Positions 1-9,371 of a stretch of 48,052 nucleotides of DNA are shown here, one piece after another. The stretch is from Candidatus Bathyarchaeota archaeon (GTDB lineage Archaea; Thermoproteota; CALKCG01; B24), in contig JAGHAZ010000054.1 in the NCBI GenBank assembly GCA_021161255.1, positions 1 through 48,052 of the forward strand, in the 5' to 3' direction. Below the pieces are notes generated by a model. It made no database searches, was not told where the DNA came from, and saw nothing but the letters and a program-made list of their open reading frames with translations. The stretch's first letter is position 1. Each line of letters opens with the position of its first letter. The translations under genes and the position numbers were made by a program.

Positions 1-457
1 CCTGGAGCCTCTGTACGAGGCTTACAAAGAAGCGGTTTTAACCGATGTATACGCGTATGAAGATTCGGTCTCCGTCCTCGAAACCCTTAAGCGGAGAGGC
101 TTTCTCCTAGGTCTGATCTCCAACACTACTGACTATGAATCGCTTAGAGATATCTTGAAGAAGTTTGGTATGTTCGAGCTTTTCGACTCCATAGCGGCGT
201 CTGTCCTCACGTTGTGGAGGAAACCTAGGCGAGAGATATTCATGTATGCCTTGAGCCAAGTAGACGTCGAACCGCGTGAAGCCGTGCATATAGGTGATAG
301 CCTAAAAAACGATGTGGCTGGGGCTAAAAGCGTCGGCATGTATGCGGTGTGGAAGGTTAGGAATAAGCAGAGTCTCGATTCGATGCAGGCACCGGTTAAA
401 CCAGACTTCGTCGTGGAGAAGCTCAGCGAGGTCTTAGATTTTGTGGAGCTTGTTTAA
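1..457 (+). CDS. HAD-superfamily hydrolase, C-terminal part (5' end outside the window)
   Basis: The open frame runs in from the left edge (first full codon at base 2) and stops with TAA at 455-457. The visible part has HAD motif II (LISNT), the motif III lysine in a KPRREIF context, and motif IV as GDSLKNDVAGA, the Mg-binding acidic loop. It ends with the usual Rossmann-fold tail. The nucleophile motif DxD lies outside the window, so the substrate cannot be judged. The family are mostly cytosolic phosphatases or dehalogenases. The next gene, adenine deaminase, follows on the same strand after about 50 bases. Confidence 0.85.
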   Translation, partial: LEPLYEAYKEAVLTDVYAYEDSVSVLETLKRRGFLLGLISNTTDYESLRDILKKFGMFELFDSIAASVLTLWRKPRREIFMYALSQVDVEPREAVHIGDSLKNDVAGAKSVGMYAVWKVRNKQSLDSMQAPVKPDFVVEKLSEVLDFVELV

Positions 458-464
458 TGCCGTG

Positions 465-478
465 GGTTAAACTTAACC
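465..478. promoter_or_regulatory. Palindrome upstream of adenine deaminase
   Basis: GGTTAA and TTAACC form a perfect 6-bp inverted repeat with a 2-base centre, 28 bases before the ade ATG. A related GGTTTAAC lies further down at about 494-501. It may be an operator or part of the promoter; this is inferred from position only. Confidence 0.3.
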
Positions 479-505
479 GCGTCGCCGACTTAAGGTTTAA
501 CGGGC

Positions 506-2245
506 ATGACTCGGTTTGAAGAGCTTGTCGAAGCCGCCCTAGGTAAGAGACGGCTCACCCTTTTATTCAAGGACGTTAACCTGGTCAACGTATACACGGG
601 CGAGGTTTACAGGGCGGACGTGGGGGTTTTAGGCGATAGGGTGGCTTATGTCAGCGACCATAGCGGTCTAAAGGCTTCTGAAGTTGTCGATGGAAGTGGA
701 AGATATCTGATACCTGGGCTTATAGATTCACATCTCCACATCGAGAGCAGCATGGTTACGCCATGCCGGTTTGCAGAAGCCGTCCTACCCCGGGGCGTCA
801 CCACGGCTGTAGCAGACCCGCATGAGATAGCTAACGTGCTCGGCGTAAGAGGAGTCAAGGCTATGGTCGAGAACTCCAAGGGTCTACCGCTTAAACTATA
901 CTTCTGGGCTCCGACATGCGTCCCACCTTTACCTGGTTTCGAGACATCGGGGGCCGAGATAAGGGCTGAAGACGTCGCTGAGATGCTCGGCTGGGAAGGG
1001 GTCATAGGGTTAGGTGAGGTCATGGACTACCACGGCGTGTTGAACCTAGACCCGAGGATCGTGGACATAGTGAATGTAGGTCGGTCTTCAAGAGTTCTCA
1101 TCGACGGACATGCCCCCATGCTCAGGGGTAGGATGCTTAACGCATATGTATCGTCTGGGGTCGAGGCTGATCATGAAAACTTCGGCTTGGAAGAGGTCGT
1201 CGAGAAGGCGAGGCTGGGTCTATGGGTGGAGGTCCGTAGAAACCTTGCTGGGTCTAGAGAGTTCATAGAGACGCTCGCGAAGTCTGGGGTTTTATCAAGG
1301 CTTATATTGACCACAGATGATACCTCACCAGATTTGCTTGTGGAAAAGGGTCACCTAGACGAACTGGTCAGATCTGCCATTGCCAATGGACTAGACCCTA
1401 TCGAAGCCGTGCGGTCGGCTACTCTGAGACCTGCACAGCGACTAAGATTATACGACCGTGGTGGTTTAGCTCCAGGCAAACTGGCCGACATGATCCTCCT
1501 TAAAAGTCTAGAGAGATTCGAGGTCGATAGGGTTTACTCAGACGGTAGATTGGTGGCTAAAGAAGGTAGATTAGTCGCCGAGGTTCCTATAAGGAGTTTT
1601 CCGGATTGGGCTAAACGAACCGTTAAAGCACCCTCTCTGAGGGCTGAGGACTTCAGGGTTAAGGCTCCTATACCTGATGGATGGGTTTATGTGAACGTGA
1701 TAGTCGTTAGAGGGTTTGAAACCTTCCTAGCCGAAGCTAGGCTTCCGGTCGAGAATGGCTTCATAGAATCTTCTGAATACGTCTCAGCCGCTGTCATCGA
1801 GAGACACGGTAGAGGCGGGGGTTTCGCTAAGGCTTTCATCGACGGTCTAGGTATGGAAAAGGGTGCCGTGGCGTCGACCGTAGCCCACGATACGCATAAC
1901 ATCGTGGTCCTGGGTAAGTCTACGTCTGATATGGCGCTGGCTTATGAGACCCTACGGAGAAACCAGGGCGGCTATGTGGCGGTCTTAGAAGGTAGGGTTT
2001 TAGCCCTATTGAGGCTTCCGGTCGCGGGTCTTATGAGCGAAGAACCTGTCGAAGAGGTCTCTGAGAAGTTTAAAGCCTTCAGAAAAGCCGAGAAGACGCT
2101 TGGGCTATCTGAGGAAACACCTATACCTCTGATTAGCCTTCTGACACTTCCGGTCATACCGCACGTCAGAGTCACGGACAAGGGGTTATTCGACGTGGAT
2201 AAGGGGTCGTTTATACCGCTCGTTAAAAGGTTTGAGAAGCGCTGA
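506..2245 (+). CDS. ade: Adenine deaminase
   Basis: This 579-residue amidohydrolase converts adenine to hypoxanthine and ammonia in purine salvage, in the cytosol, with a binuclear metal site. The metal-binding motif GLIDSHLHIESS sits near residues 71-82, followed by the family-specific DPHEIANV. The C-terminal AdeC domain carries HDTHNIVVLG near residue 460. Length and domain order match AdeC-type adenine deaminases rather than adenosine deaminases. ATG start; no overlap with neighbours. It stands alone between a HAD hydrolase and the broken mch. Confidence 0.95.
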   Translation: MTRFEELVEAALGKRRLTLLFKDVNLVNVYTGEVYRADVGVLGDRVAYVSDHSGLKASEVVDGSGRYLIPGLIDSHLHIESSMVTPCRFAEAVLPRGVTTAVADPHEIANVLGVRGVKAMVENSKGLPLKLYFWAPTCVPPLPGFETSGAEIRAEDVAEMLGWEGVIGLGEVMDYHGVLNLDPRIVDIVNVGRSSRVLIDGHAPMLRGRMLNAYVSSGVEADHENFGLEEVVEKARLGLWVEVRRNLAGSREFIETLAKSGVLSRLILTTDDTSPDLLVEKGHLDELVRSAIANGLDPIEAVRSATLRPAQRLRLYDRGGLAPGKLADMILLKSLERFEVDRVYSDGRLVAKEGRLVAEVPIRSFPDWAKRTVKAPSLRAEDFRVKAPIPDGWVYVNVIVVRGFETFLAEARLPVENGFIESSEYVSAAVIERHGRGGGFAKAFIDGLGMEKGAVASTVAHDTHNIVVLGKSTSDMALAYETLRRNQGGYVAVLEGRVLALLRLPVAGLMSEEPVEEVSEKFKAFRKAEKTLGLSEETPIPLISLLTLPVIPHVRVTDKGLFDVDKGSFIPLVKRFEKR

Positions 2246-2333
2246 AAGAATAAGTCTTGGAACATGCTCTGAGTATCCTTGGGCCCAAATTTTATACATC
2301 ATATGTGTTAACCCTTGTCCGGGAGGTATTTTC

Positions 2334-3288
2334 ATGTTCAGCGTGAATCAAGGTGCGTTTAAGATAGTTAAGGCGCTTATGTCCAATCCCGAATACTACG
2401 GTGTCAAAGTGGAGAAGGTCGAGGGCGGAGGTACGATAATAGACGCCGGTGTCAAAGTACGCGGGGGATACGAGGCCGGCCTGAGGATAACAGAAATCTG
2501 TATGGGAGGCCTAGGTAAGGCCTATTTAACTGTCTGACAATACGAGGATCTGCTTCTGCCGACGGTTGTCGTTTATAGCGATGAGCCTTGTGTAGCCACT
2601 TTAGGCGCTCAGTTCGCAGGCTGGAGGATAAAGGTTGGAGACTTCTTCGCGCTAGGCTCTGGGCCTGCCAGGGCGTTATCTCAGCAGCCTAAGGAGCTTT
2701 ATGCTAAGGTAGGTTACAAAGACGAGTCTGACGTAGCGGTTATAGTGTTCGAGACGGATAAATACCCCTCAGCCGACGTGTTCAAGTATGTAGCCGACAA
2801 ATGCGGCGTCGAGCCTAGTAGTGTCTACGCGGTTATAACCCCGACCTCAAGCATAGCCGGTTAGACCCAGATATCTGGCCGCATAGTCGAGACCGGTATC
2901 CACAAGCTCACGGAGCTAGGGTTCGACCCCAAGAAGATCGTCTACGGAGCAGGCTCCGCACCTATAGCCCCTATACACCCCAAGTTCGCTAGAGCTATGG
3001 GTAGGACGAACGACGTGATAATAGTATGCGGAGAGGTTTATCTCACCGTCGACTACGACGGGGAAGACCTGGAGCACTAATGTCAAAAAGGCACCGTCGT
3101 CTGAGTCTAAGATGTACGGTAAACCGTTCTTCCAGATATTCAAAGAAGCCGGGTACGACTTCTACAAGATCGACCCCGGAATATTCAGCCCAGCCTAGAT
3201 AACGGTCAATAACCTGAGAGACGGTAAGGTATACACAACCGGAAAGGTCGATGTGCCGCTTCTCAAGAAATCACTAGGCCTAGGTTAG
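2334..3288 (+). pseudogene. mch: Methenyltetrahydromethanopterin cyclohydrolase, disrupted
   Basis: Joined across frames, the translation follows Mch over its whole length (about 318 codons): MFSVNQGAFKIVKAL at the start, then [77 protein letters not shown] and FSPAQITVN near the end (with * for Q). Intact Mch converts methenyl-H4MPT to formyl-H4MPT in the archaeal C1 pathway. Here TGA at 2535-2537 and TAG at 2862-2864 interrupt the first frame. A +1 frameshift near 3075-3085, with TAA at 3078-3080, moves the rest to another frame, and TAG at 3196-3198 sits where the family has a Gln or Glu. The reading ends at TAG 3286-3288. All other conserved blocks are well preserved, so the decay looks recent. 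A TATA-like element (tttatacat) and a GGGAGG ribosome site still precede the ATG. Confidence 0.9.
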
Positions 3289-3341
3289 CCTCTCTTCTTT
3301 TCATACATTTCTGATAACTGACTGCTTGGGTTGCTTCACTC

Positions 3342-4343
3342 TCAATAATATAATAGTACGCCAAGAACCTTTTCTTTATGCTCTATCAGAATCTTGTAGG
3401 CATCTGGAGCCTTCTCAACCGGTAATTTGAGGCTTATGTAGTCCTTAACCCTCAATCTTCCCTCGGCCATGAGCTTCAGCACGAGTCTCTTATCGTCTAT
3501 ATCTGTCCAATAATGCGGTAAAGACTCGCAGCTCGGTCTGACGCTTGTATGAGCTCCTATGATGATCAATCCCTTCCTGTGAACAGGCATGTAGAAGTTC
3601 ACGGTCGACACCCCTCTAGGGCTTCCGAGAATGACGACTCTCCCGAGCCTCCCGGCCATATCGAGAGCCATCGGTATGGCCTTAGGATTCCCCGTCGCCT
3701 CGATGACCACGTCTGCCCCTTTTCCATCGGTCAAACGTCTAACCTCTTCGACAGCGTCGGTCTTAGAGGGGTTTACCACATGGTCTGCGCCGTGTTTAGC
3801 CGAAACTTCAAGCCTCCAGTCCACAAGGTCGACCGCTATCACGGGAAATCCACCGCTAAGCCTAGCTAGTTGAACGGCAAGCTGACCCACAAGACCTTGA
3901 CCCACCACCACTACGGAGTTTCCGAGCTCTATGAACCCCTTCCTTACACCCTGGAGAGCTATCGAAGCTAAGTTGAAGAAAGAGGCTTCCTCGGCCGATA
4001 AGCCGTCTGGAACCTTGAGGACGCTACTACATCGAGCTATAACATGGCTACTATGGGGCATCGGCGAAACCACGAGTTCTCCCGGTTTGAACCCTTCGAC
4101 GTTTTCACCGTTTTCCTTGACCACACCGACGTTCGAATAGCCCGGATACTGAGGGAACTTCTGAGACGTGTTAGGAAGCGCCATCAGGAAAGCCGTCTCG
4201 GTTCCCGGACTTATGAGACTACAAACGGTTTTAATCAGCAACTGATCTGCGCTCGGTTTAGGAACGTCGAACTCTTCTACATCCACAAGCCCCTTACTCC
4301 TGAAGACAACCCTCTTACCCTTCAAACCTAGCCACCTGCTCAA
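3342..4343 (-). CDS. Medium-chain dehydrogenase/reductase (zinc-type alcohol dehydrogenase family)
   Basis: A 333-residue MDR protein: N-terminal GroES-like domain (PGTETAFLMAL, then PGYSNVGVV), followed by a Rossmann domain with VVVGQGLVGQLAVQLARLSG as the nucleotide-binding loop near residues 145-165, and GADVVIEATGNPKAI. It should be an NAD(P)-dependent oxidoreductase of an alcohol, polyol or similar substrate. The classical GHE zinc motif is not evident, so it may use a modified metal site or none; it resembles the sorbitol dehydrogenase/BchC-like branch. Substrate unknown. Monocistronic on the minus strand. Confidence 0.8.
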   Translation of the reverse strand: MSRWLGLKGKRVVFRSKGLVDVEEFDVPKPSADQLLIKTVCSLISPGTETAFLMALPNTSQKFPQYPGYSNVGVVKENGENVEGFKPGELVVSPMPHSSHVIARCSSVLKVPDGLSAEEASFFNLASIALQGVRKGFIELGNSVVVVGQGLVGQLAVQLARLSGGFPVIAVDLVDWRLEVSAKHGADHVVNPSKTDAVEEVRRLTDGKGADVVIEATGNPKAIPMALDMAGRLGRVVILGSPRGVSTVNFYMPVHRKGLIIIGAHTSVRPSCESLPHYWTDIDDKRLVLKLMAEGRLRVKDYISLKLPVEKAPDAYKILIEHKEKVLGVLLYY

Positions 4344-4385
4344 ACGTATTTAGGAACGTGTTTAAAGCTTTCACCGACGCTTTTC

Positions 4386-5684
4386 TTAGGTCTCTGCGTA
4401 TCTCCTCAGAACTGTTCTATAGGCGAGTATACCCAGCAGGTATACGACCGTCGTCGCTGCCAAGACCTTAAACGTATCCGGTAACACCTCTGCTAACCCG
4501 GCTTCGAAAACCATTATCGATCTCATAGCATCTATGGCCCACGTAGCCGGGAATACATCTCCTAGAAACCTCATCCATTCAGGCATCCAGCTTTTAGGGA
4601 ACCATATACCCGCCGTGAAAGACAGCATCATACCGAGTACTGTGCTTAAACCAGACGCCCCCCTAGCGGTCTTGGTCACAAGCGAAAGGAGCATACCAAA
4701 TCCTATCATGAGAAGAGAACCCAGCACGAGAAGTATGGGAACGAACCAGTGTTCCGGTTTCAAGGGGTTCCACAGGATCTTCGCACCGCACCCAAATATA
4801 CCTACTATCACGGAAAGCCCGGTCGTAAGGCTTAGGATGAGGATTCCGGCTAAAGTCTTGCCTATGAGCATGTCCGTCGACGTGGCGGGGGAGGCTAGGA
4901 GTCTCTTAAGAGTCCCACGCTCCTTCTCGCTCACGGCCATCGTGCTTCCTATGCTCAAACCGGTGTATAATATACTCATACCAGCCGCGCCTAACGTATA
5001 CCAGCCTAGGATCGTACTCCTAGTCATGAGAGTCTCAGGTTTCACATCTACGAAGGTTGCGTTTATCGGCTCCATCAACCCGATCATCCAAACCTCTAGG
5101 AATTCCACCAGAGTCTCGTTGAACCCAGGTATCGTAAAGTTTTCAGGCATATACTGCGAGCCGTATTTCTTCATGTAGAAGAGTGTCTCGTTCACCTTCC
5201 TGTAGGCTATCTCCTTGCTCATACCGTCTATAAACCCTCTGAGTATCGCCTCGTTAATCTGAGCAGACTGAAGGTCGCTAGCTCCCACGTATATCTTAAG
5301 CGTAGCCTGCCCCATCATGAGCTTCGTACCAAAGCCTCTAGGTATGAGAAAACCACCATCGAGTCTTCCGGCTTTCAAATCGTCTATTATGGCAGACTCG
5401 TTCTCGTACTCGACCACGTCGAAGAGTTTAACGCCTTTATACTCTACCTCATCGAGTATTTGCACGAAATATAAGCCGTTAAAGGGGGCTGTTGACTTAT
5501 CATCATAGTTCACAACCCCTATCTTTAACGTCTTAGGCCGATCCACAGACGGGGGTATGAAGATATAACCGGTCATCAAGACTAGAACCATGGGCCAGAA
5601 AACGATCCAGAAGATTTGGTCCTTGCTCCTCAACGTCGTCTTGAGTTCTTTAACGGCAAACGCCTTAACAGCGCTCCACTTCAT
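4386..5684 (-). CDS. ABC-2 type transporter permease
   Basis: A 432-residue membrane protein with the ABC-2 exporter layout: a short cytoplasmic head, a first membrane helix near residues 24-46, a large external domain of about 190 residues, and five or six membrane helices from about 225 to the end. The cytoplasmic motif VSEKERGTLKRLLASPAT is typical of ABC-2 permeases. Its start overlaps the stop of the upstream ATPase gene by 4 bases, so the two are translationally coupled and form one exporter. Substrate (drug, lipid or polysaccharide) cannot be told. Confidence 0.9.
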   Translation of the reverse strand: MKWSAVKAFAVKELKTTLRSKDQIFWIVFWPMVLVLMTGYIFIPPSVDRPKTLKIGVVNYDDKSTAPFNGLYFVQILDEVEYKGVKLFDVVEYENESAIIDDLKAGRLDGGFLIPRGFGTKLMMGQATLKIYVGASDLQSAQINEAILRGFIDGMSKEIAYRKVNETLFYMKKYGSQYMPENFTIPGFNETLVEFLEVWMIGLMEPINATFVDVKPETLMTRSTILGWYTLGAAGMSILYTGLSIGSTMAVSEKERGTLKRLLASPATSTDMLIGKTLAGILILSLTTGLSVIVGIFGCGAKILWNPLKPEHWFVPILLVLGSLLMIGFGMLLSLVTKTARGASGLSTVLGMMLSFTAGIWFPKSWMPEWMRFLGDVFPATWAIDAMRSIMVFEAGLAEVLPDTFKVLAATTVVYLLGILAYRTVLRRYAET

Positions 5685-6643
5685 TCTTCGACCAGCCTCC
5701 TACCTGTCAACTTGAGAAACACGTCTTCAAGAGTCGGCGGGGAGATCCTCATAGCCAGCAGCTTATACCCGTTGTTTAGAAGCCTAGACACGAGCTTCGG
5801 GGCTACCATATCGGGGTCTTCCACATAGACCCTTAAGCTGTTTCCGTCGACGTAGACCGCTCCTTCATATGCGTAGGGCTCGACAAGCTTCAACGCTCCG
5901 CTGGCAGGCTCCATCAGCTCCAGGTTTATCACAGCCCTTAACCCGCACTCCCTCTTAAGCATGTCGGGCTCTCCCTCGGCTACGATCCTGCCCCTATCCA
6001 TTATCGCAACCCTATCCGATAAGACCTCAGCCTCCTCCATGTAATGCGTCGCAAGGATCACGGTCTTCCCCAGGCTTTTAAGCTCGTTTATCAAATCCCA
6101 TACGCTTCTCCTTATACCCGGGTCCATACCCGTGGTAGGCTCGTCTAGAAGCAGAACCTCAGGTTCCCCTATCAAAGCTATCGCGAAGTTCAGCCTCTTT
6201 TTCATACCTCCAGAGTATTTCCCCGCTCTCCTATTGGCGTGTTCAAGAAGTCCGAGCTTATCGAGAGGCTCTCGACACCTTTTCACCGCTTCGCTTCCAC
6301 TTAAACCATGTAACCCAGCGTAGAATGTGATGTTTTCAAACCCTGAGAGCTCATCATAGACGACCGGCTCCTGAGGGCAAAAACCGACAAGCCCCCTAGT
6401 CTTACTGTCTAGAGGGTTCATACCTAGGATTCTGACGGTCCCTGACGTAGGAGTAACGACGCCCGCTAATATACCCAAGAGCGTAGTCTTACCGGCCCCG
6501 TTGGGTCCCAGTAGACCATAGACTTCACCCCGTTTTACTTCGAAGCTCACGTTATCGACCGCGGCTCTATCTCCAAACCTTTTGGAGACGTTCCTGACGG
6601 ATACCGCAGGCTCCTGTGTAGAATAGCTTCTTGAAGAGCTCAT
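5681..6643 (-). CDS. ABC transporter ATP-binding protein
   Basis: A 320-residue ATPase that powers the permease encoded just downstream. It has the Walker A motif GPNGAGKTT near residues 46-54, the signature YSGGMKKR, Walker B VLLLDEPTTGMDP and the switch His in ATHYMEEAE. The C-terminal 90 residues form the extra domain found in DrrA/CcmA-like exporters. It is first in a two-gene operon; the 4-base overlap (5681-5684) with the permease shows coupling. Confidence 0.93.
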   Translation of the reverse strand: MSSSRSYSTQEPAVSVRNVSKRFGDRAAVDNVSFEVKRGEVYGLLGPNGAGKTTLLGILAGVVTPTSGTVRILGMNPLDSKTRGLVGFCPQEPVVYDELSGFENITFYAGLHGLSGSEAVKRCREPLDKLGLLEHANRRAGKYSGGMKKRLNFAIALIGEPEVLLLDEPTTGMDPGIRRSVWDLINELKSLGKTVILATHYMEEAEVLSDRVAIMDRGRIVAEGEPDMLKRECGLRAVINLELMEPASGALKLVEPYAYEGAVYVDGNSLRVYVEDPDMVAPKLVSRLLNNGYKLLAMRISPPTLEDVFLKLTGRRLVEE

Positions 6644-6769
6644 CGAATAGCCCCTACGTCTCTAGAATAGGGTTTCAAGGGTTAATAACATTTCAGAGAG
6701 GAGGTTTCATAGGTCCCGATGAGTCTCCTCTAGATACGCAAAGTTTAACAGTTTTCATCACGATATGAA

Positions 6770-7452
6770 ACCTATATAATCGACTCAGACGAGTCCAACA
6801 TATTCTTGCCCAAGCTTCTAGGTGTATCTCCTCCAAGACCCCTAGTCGAATACGTTGGAGGGAAAAGCCGAAGAAGAGGAATTCGAGAAGAGAGAGCCGG
6901 ATATAGCTAAAGCCTTAGCCAAAGCCGGTCAAGGGGGTGAAGCTGAGTCTCCTACCGGATGAATATATCTCCTATTCGGCTGAGGGTATAGGTTTGGTCA
7001 CGATAGGTAAGGTTAGGGAATACGGCGAAGGATGCGCCTGCCCATTCAATATTTTGACGAGAATACTTCTGAAGAACCTTGTTCTCGAAGAGTCGGAGAT
7101 GGTTCTAGTCGATACAGATGCAGGTATAGAACACGTCGGTCGGAGGGTCGAGGAAACTGTTGACGGTGTATTAGCGGTCGTAGATCCCACGGCTGAATCC
7201 CTCCGTTCAGCCCTTCTCCTGAGGGAGGTCGTCTCAAAACTGGATAAAGCCTTCTGGGTGGTAGCGAACAAGATAACACCTCGGACTTAGGCTTTGATCA
7301 GTAGAGAAGCTGAACATCTTGGGCTTAGGATAGATGGGGTCATAAGGTTTGACGACGACGTTTTCGAATCCACGCTCCTAGGTGAAAAGCTCAGATATAA
7401 AACCGCGTTAGAGGACGTAAGGTCCCTTGCTAAAACCCTGAAGCTACTCTAG
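6770..7452 (+). pseudogene. CooC-like (MinD-family) maturation ATPase, disrupted and 5'-truncated
   Basis: Three frames together read as one CooC-type protein: YIIDSDESNIFLPKLLG and RPLVEYVGGK (frame from 6773), then FEKREPDIAKALAKAGQG (frame from 6870), then VKLSLLPDEYISYSAEG, EYGEGCACPFN, VLVDTDAGIEHVGR and VVANK (frame from 6937). A TAG at 7288-7290 stops this frame, yet it continues with recognisable sequence to TAG 7450-7452. The N-terminal 30 or so residues with the P-loop (KGGVGKT) are missing. The family loads nickel into carbon monoxide dehydrogenase. Lesions: loss of the head, two +1 shifts and one nonsense codon. Its end overlaps the convergent hydrolase gene by 4 bases. Confidence 0.8.
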
Positions 7453-8360
7453 TAGCCGCTAAACCTCTCGACTTTTCTGAGCTCAGGTTTCTCCATACTA
7501 CCGTCCTGATATGCGTACACGAACTCCCTTAAGCTATGGGCGGCTCCGACCTCTCCCTTATTGTTTAACGCCAGAACAGCTATGCCTCCTTCGAAGTTTC
7601 TACGGTAGAGTGTCTCGGCTATCGCCCTCTCGCACGCTTCTCCAGGACTAAGCCCCGAGACCATCAAGTCACATACCCTCTTAGATAGGCAATAGTTTAT
7701 GGCAATCTCCCCCGTACCCGTCGTAACGGCTCCCCCGACCCTGTTATCGACGTAGAGCCCAGCACCTATTATAGCTGAGTCGCCGACCCTACCCGGCATT
7801 TTCATGAACAAACCGGTGGTGGAGTTTCCAGCCGCCATGCATCCTTTAGTATCCAACGCTACTGCGCTCACTGTTTCCTTCCAAAGTCCGTGTACAGCCT
7901 TCCAAACCCTACCGTAGAAAGACTCCGCCTCATACTTTCCTTTTCTAATATTCTCGAGTGTTTCTTCCCACTTCTCTCTAGAGCCAGGCTTCCAAAAGTG
8001 TTCCCTCTTAAACCCGCATCCCAAGGCGAACTTCAAAGCACCTTCTCCTACAAGTAACGCGTGAGGTGTAAGCTCCATGACTTTCCTAGCGACCGATATG
8101 GGGTGTCTTATGTCTTTAAGAGCGCCTACCGAGCCGCATCTTAGGGTTTCACCATCCATTATAGACGCATCGAGCTCGACCTCGCCTTCGATGTTCGGAA
8201 GCCCACCTAGGCCTACGCTTAAAACCTCTAGGTCGTCTTCCACGACCTTTATACCCGCCTCGATGGCATCCAAGGCTGAACCGCCTGAGAGTAGAATCTC
8301 CATACCCTTCAAGACGGCTTTAACCCCGAAATTCCACGTCGCGACCATAACGGGCTTCAT
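7449..8360 (-). CDS. N4-(beta-N-acetylglucosaminyl)-L-asparaginase / isoaspartyl peptidase family
   Basis: A 303-residue N-terminal-nucleophile hydrolase. The likely cleavage and nucleophile site is the Thr in ETVSAVALDTKG near residue 165; after it come GNSTTG and GRVGDSAIIGAGLYVDN, then TGTGE, the usual substrate-binding loop. Such proenzymes cut themselves into alpha and beta chains. They hydrolyse beta-aspartyl links, glycosylated asparagine or asparagine. The GxxxNxEGxVELDASIMDG block near residue 60 also fits. Which substrate is used cannot be told. ATG start, single gene. Confidence 0.9.
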   Translation of the reverse strand: MKPVMVATWNFGVKAVLKGMEILLSGGSALDAIEAGIKVVEDDLEVLSVGLGGLPNIEGEVELDASIMDGETLRCGSVGALKDIRHPISVARKVMELTPHALLVGEGALKFALGCGFKREHFWKPGSREKWEETLENIRKGKYEAESFYGRVWKAVHGLWKETVSAVALDTKGCMAAGNSTTGLFMKMPGRVGDSAIIGAGLYVDNRVGGAVTTGTGEIAINYCLSKRVCDLMVSGLSPGEACERAIAETLYRRNFEGGIAVLALNNKGEVGAAHSLREFVYAYQDGSMEKPELRKVERFSGY

Positions 8361-8408
8361 GGTTCAGCGAAATCCATTTAAACGGTTTACCCGCTTAAAA
8401 CTTTTGGT

Positions 8409-9365
8409 TTGCCGCTTCGTATTCCACGTCTGATCTTAGGGTCTCAGCCGTTTCTAGGCGAATCCTACCAGGGTGAAGAGAAAAACCGCATATACCGGGA
8501 TAGATTTTCAGATGAATCGTTCACGACTAGGCTTCTGATAGAGGCCTACCGGCTCGGTTTGGACACGGTCTCTGTGATGGCTATGCCCGACAACCATCTT
8601 TTCCAGAAGCTTCTGAAAGTATTAAAGAGGCTGAGGGAAGAGGGGCTAGAGTTTAAAGCGGCTCCCTGTATAAGTATACCTCTCAGGATCGACGAGACCC
8701 CGGTCGAAGACTACAGGCGATGGTTGACCTACTACGTGTACGAGTCTAAGCTTGTAGGCGAAGAAGCCGTCAGGGGTAAATACTTCCAAGATCCTATACT
8801 CCTTATCAGACCGGGATGGAGGGAGAGATTCTCCAAGGTGCTTAAGTACTATAAACCATATACGGAGACGGATTTCAAGAGGCTTAGGATAGACTTCAAA
8901 GCCGTATCCGATAGGATTCGGCTTTATGAAGACTTGGGAAAACCCTTTGCGAACATAGGCTCTGAGTCAGATTTTCTAGCAGTGGCCGGTAGATTCGACT
9001 TACTGGGTGAAATGATCGATAGGTTGAGGGCCGCCGGATACAAGAGCGTGCTCATCTCATCCCATCACGCCGGGTCCACGATACCCCTGGTCGAGGATTC
9101 TCGGCTTAAACCGGACGGCTACGCTACACCCTTAAATCCTCTAGGCGCCTTGATGCTTCCAAGTATGGAATCTGCCCTAAACGCGATCAGGATGGTTCGA
9201 GATAAAGTCGTGGCTATAAAGCCTTTAGCAGGTGGGCGGGTCGACCCCTTTGAGGCTTTCAGGTTTCTAGCCGACGAAGAGGTGAAATACTGCATGGTCG
9301 GTGTAGCTTCCCTTGAAGAGCTCAAAGCAGATGTAGAAGCCTCTAAATATATCTTCAGGTTATAA
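8409..9365 (+). CDS. Aldo/keto reductase-like TIM-barrel protein of unknown role
   Basis: A 318-residue protein starting at a TTG codon. The C-terminal third reads like the end of aldo/keto reductases: VVAIKPLAGGRVDPFEAFRF, then YCMVGVASLEELKADVEA. The N-terminus LILGSQPFLGESYQG also fits a barrel first strand. The central part, rich in Arg/Tyr, is not one I recognise, and the classical Tyr/Lys/His catalytic set is not clear. It may be a distant AKR-like enzyme or a structural relative. It is followed after 6 bases by the SpoIIM-like gene, so the two probably form an operon. Confidence 0.6.
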   Translation: MPLRIPRLILGSQPFLGESYQGEEKNRIYRDRFSDESFTTRLLIEAYRLGLDTVSVMAMPDNHLFQKLLKVLKRLREEGLEFKAAPCISIPLRIDETPVEDYRRWLTYYVYESKLVGEEAVRGKYFQDPILLIRPGWRERFSKVLKYYKPYTETDFKRLRIDFKAVSDRIRLYEDLGKPFANIGSESDFLAVAGRFDLLGEMIDRLRAAGYKSVLISSHHAGSTIPLVEDSRLKPDGYATPLNPLGALMLPSMESALNAIRMVRDKVVAIKPLAGGRVDPFEAFRFLADEEVKYCMVGVASLEELKADVEASKYIFRL

Positions 9366-9371
9366 GGAAGC

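Noticed and set aside
2334-7452. Stop codon reassignment (for example pyrrolysine at UAG) to explain the in-frame stops
   Set aside because: The broken genes contain TGA and TAA as well as TAG, plus frameshifts, and TAG ends many intact genes in the window.
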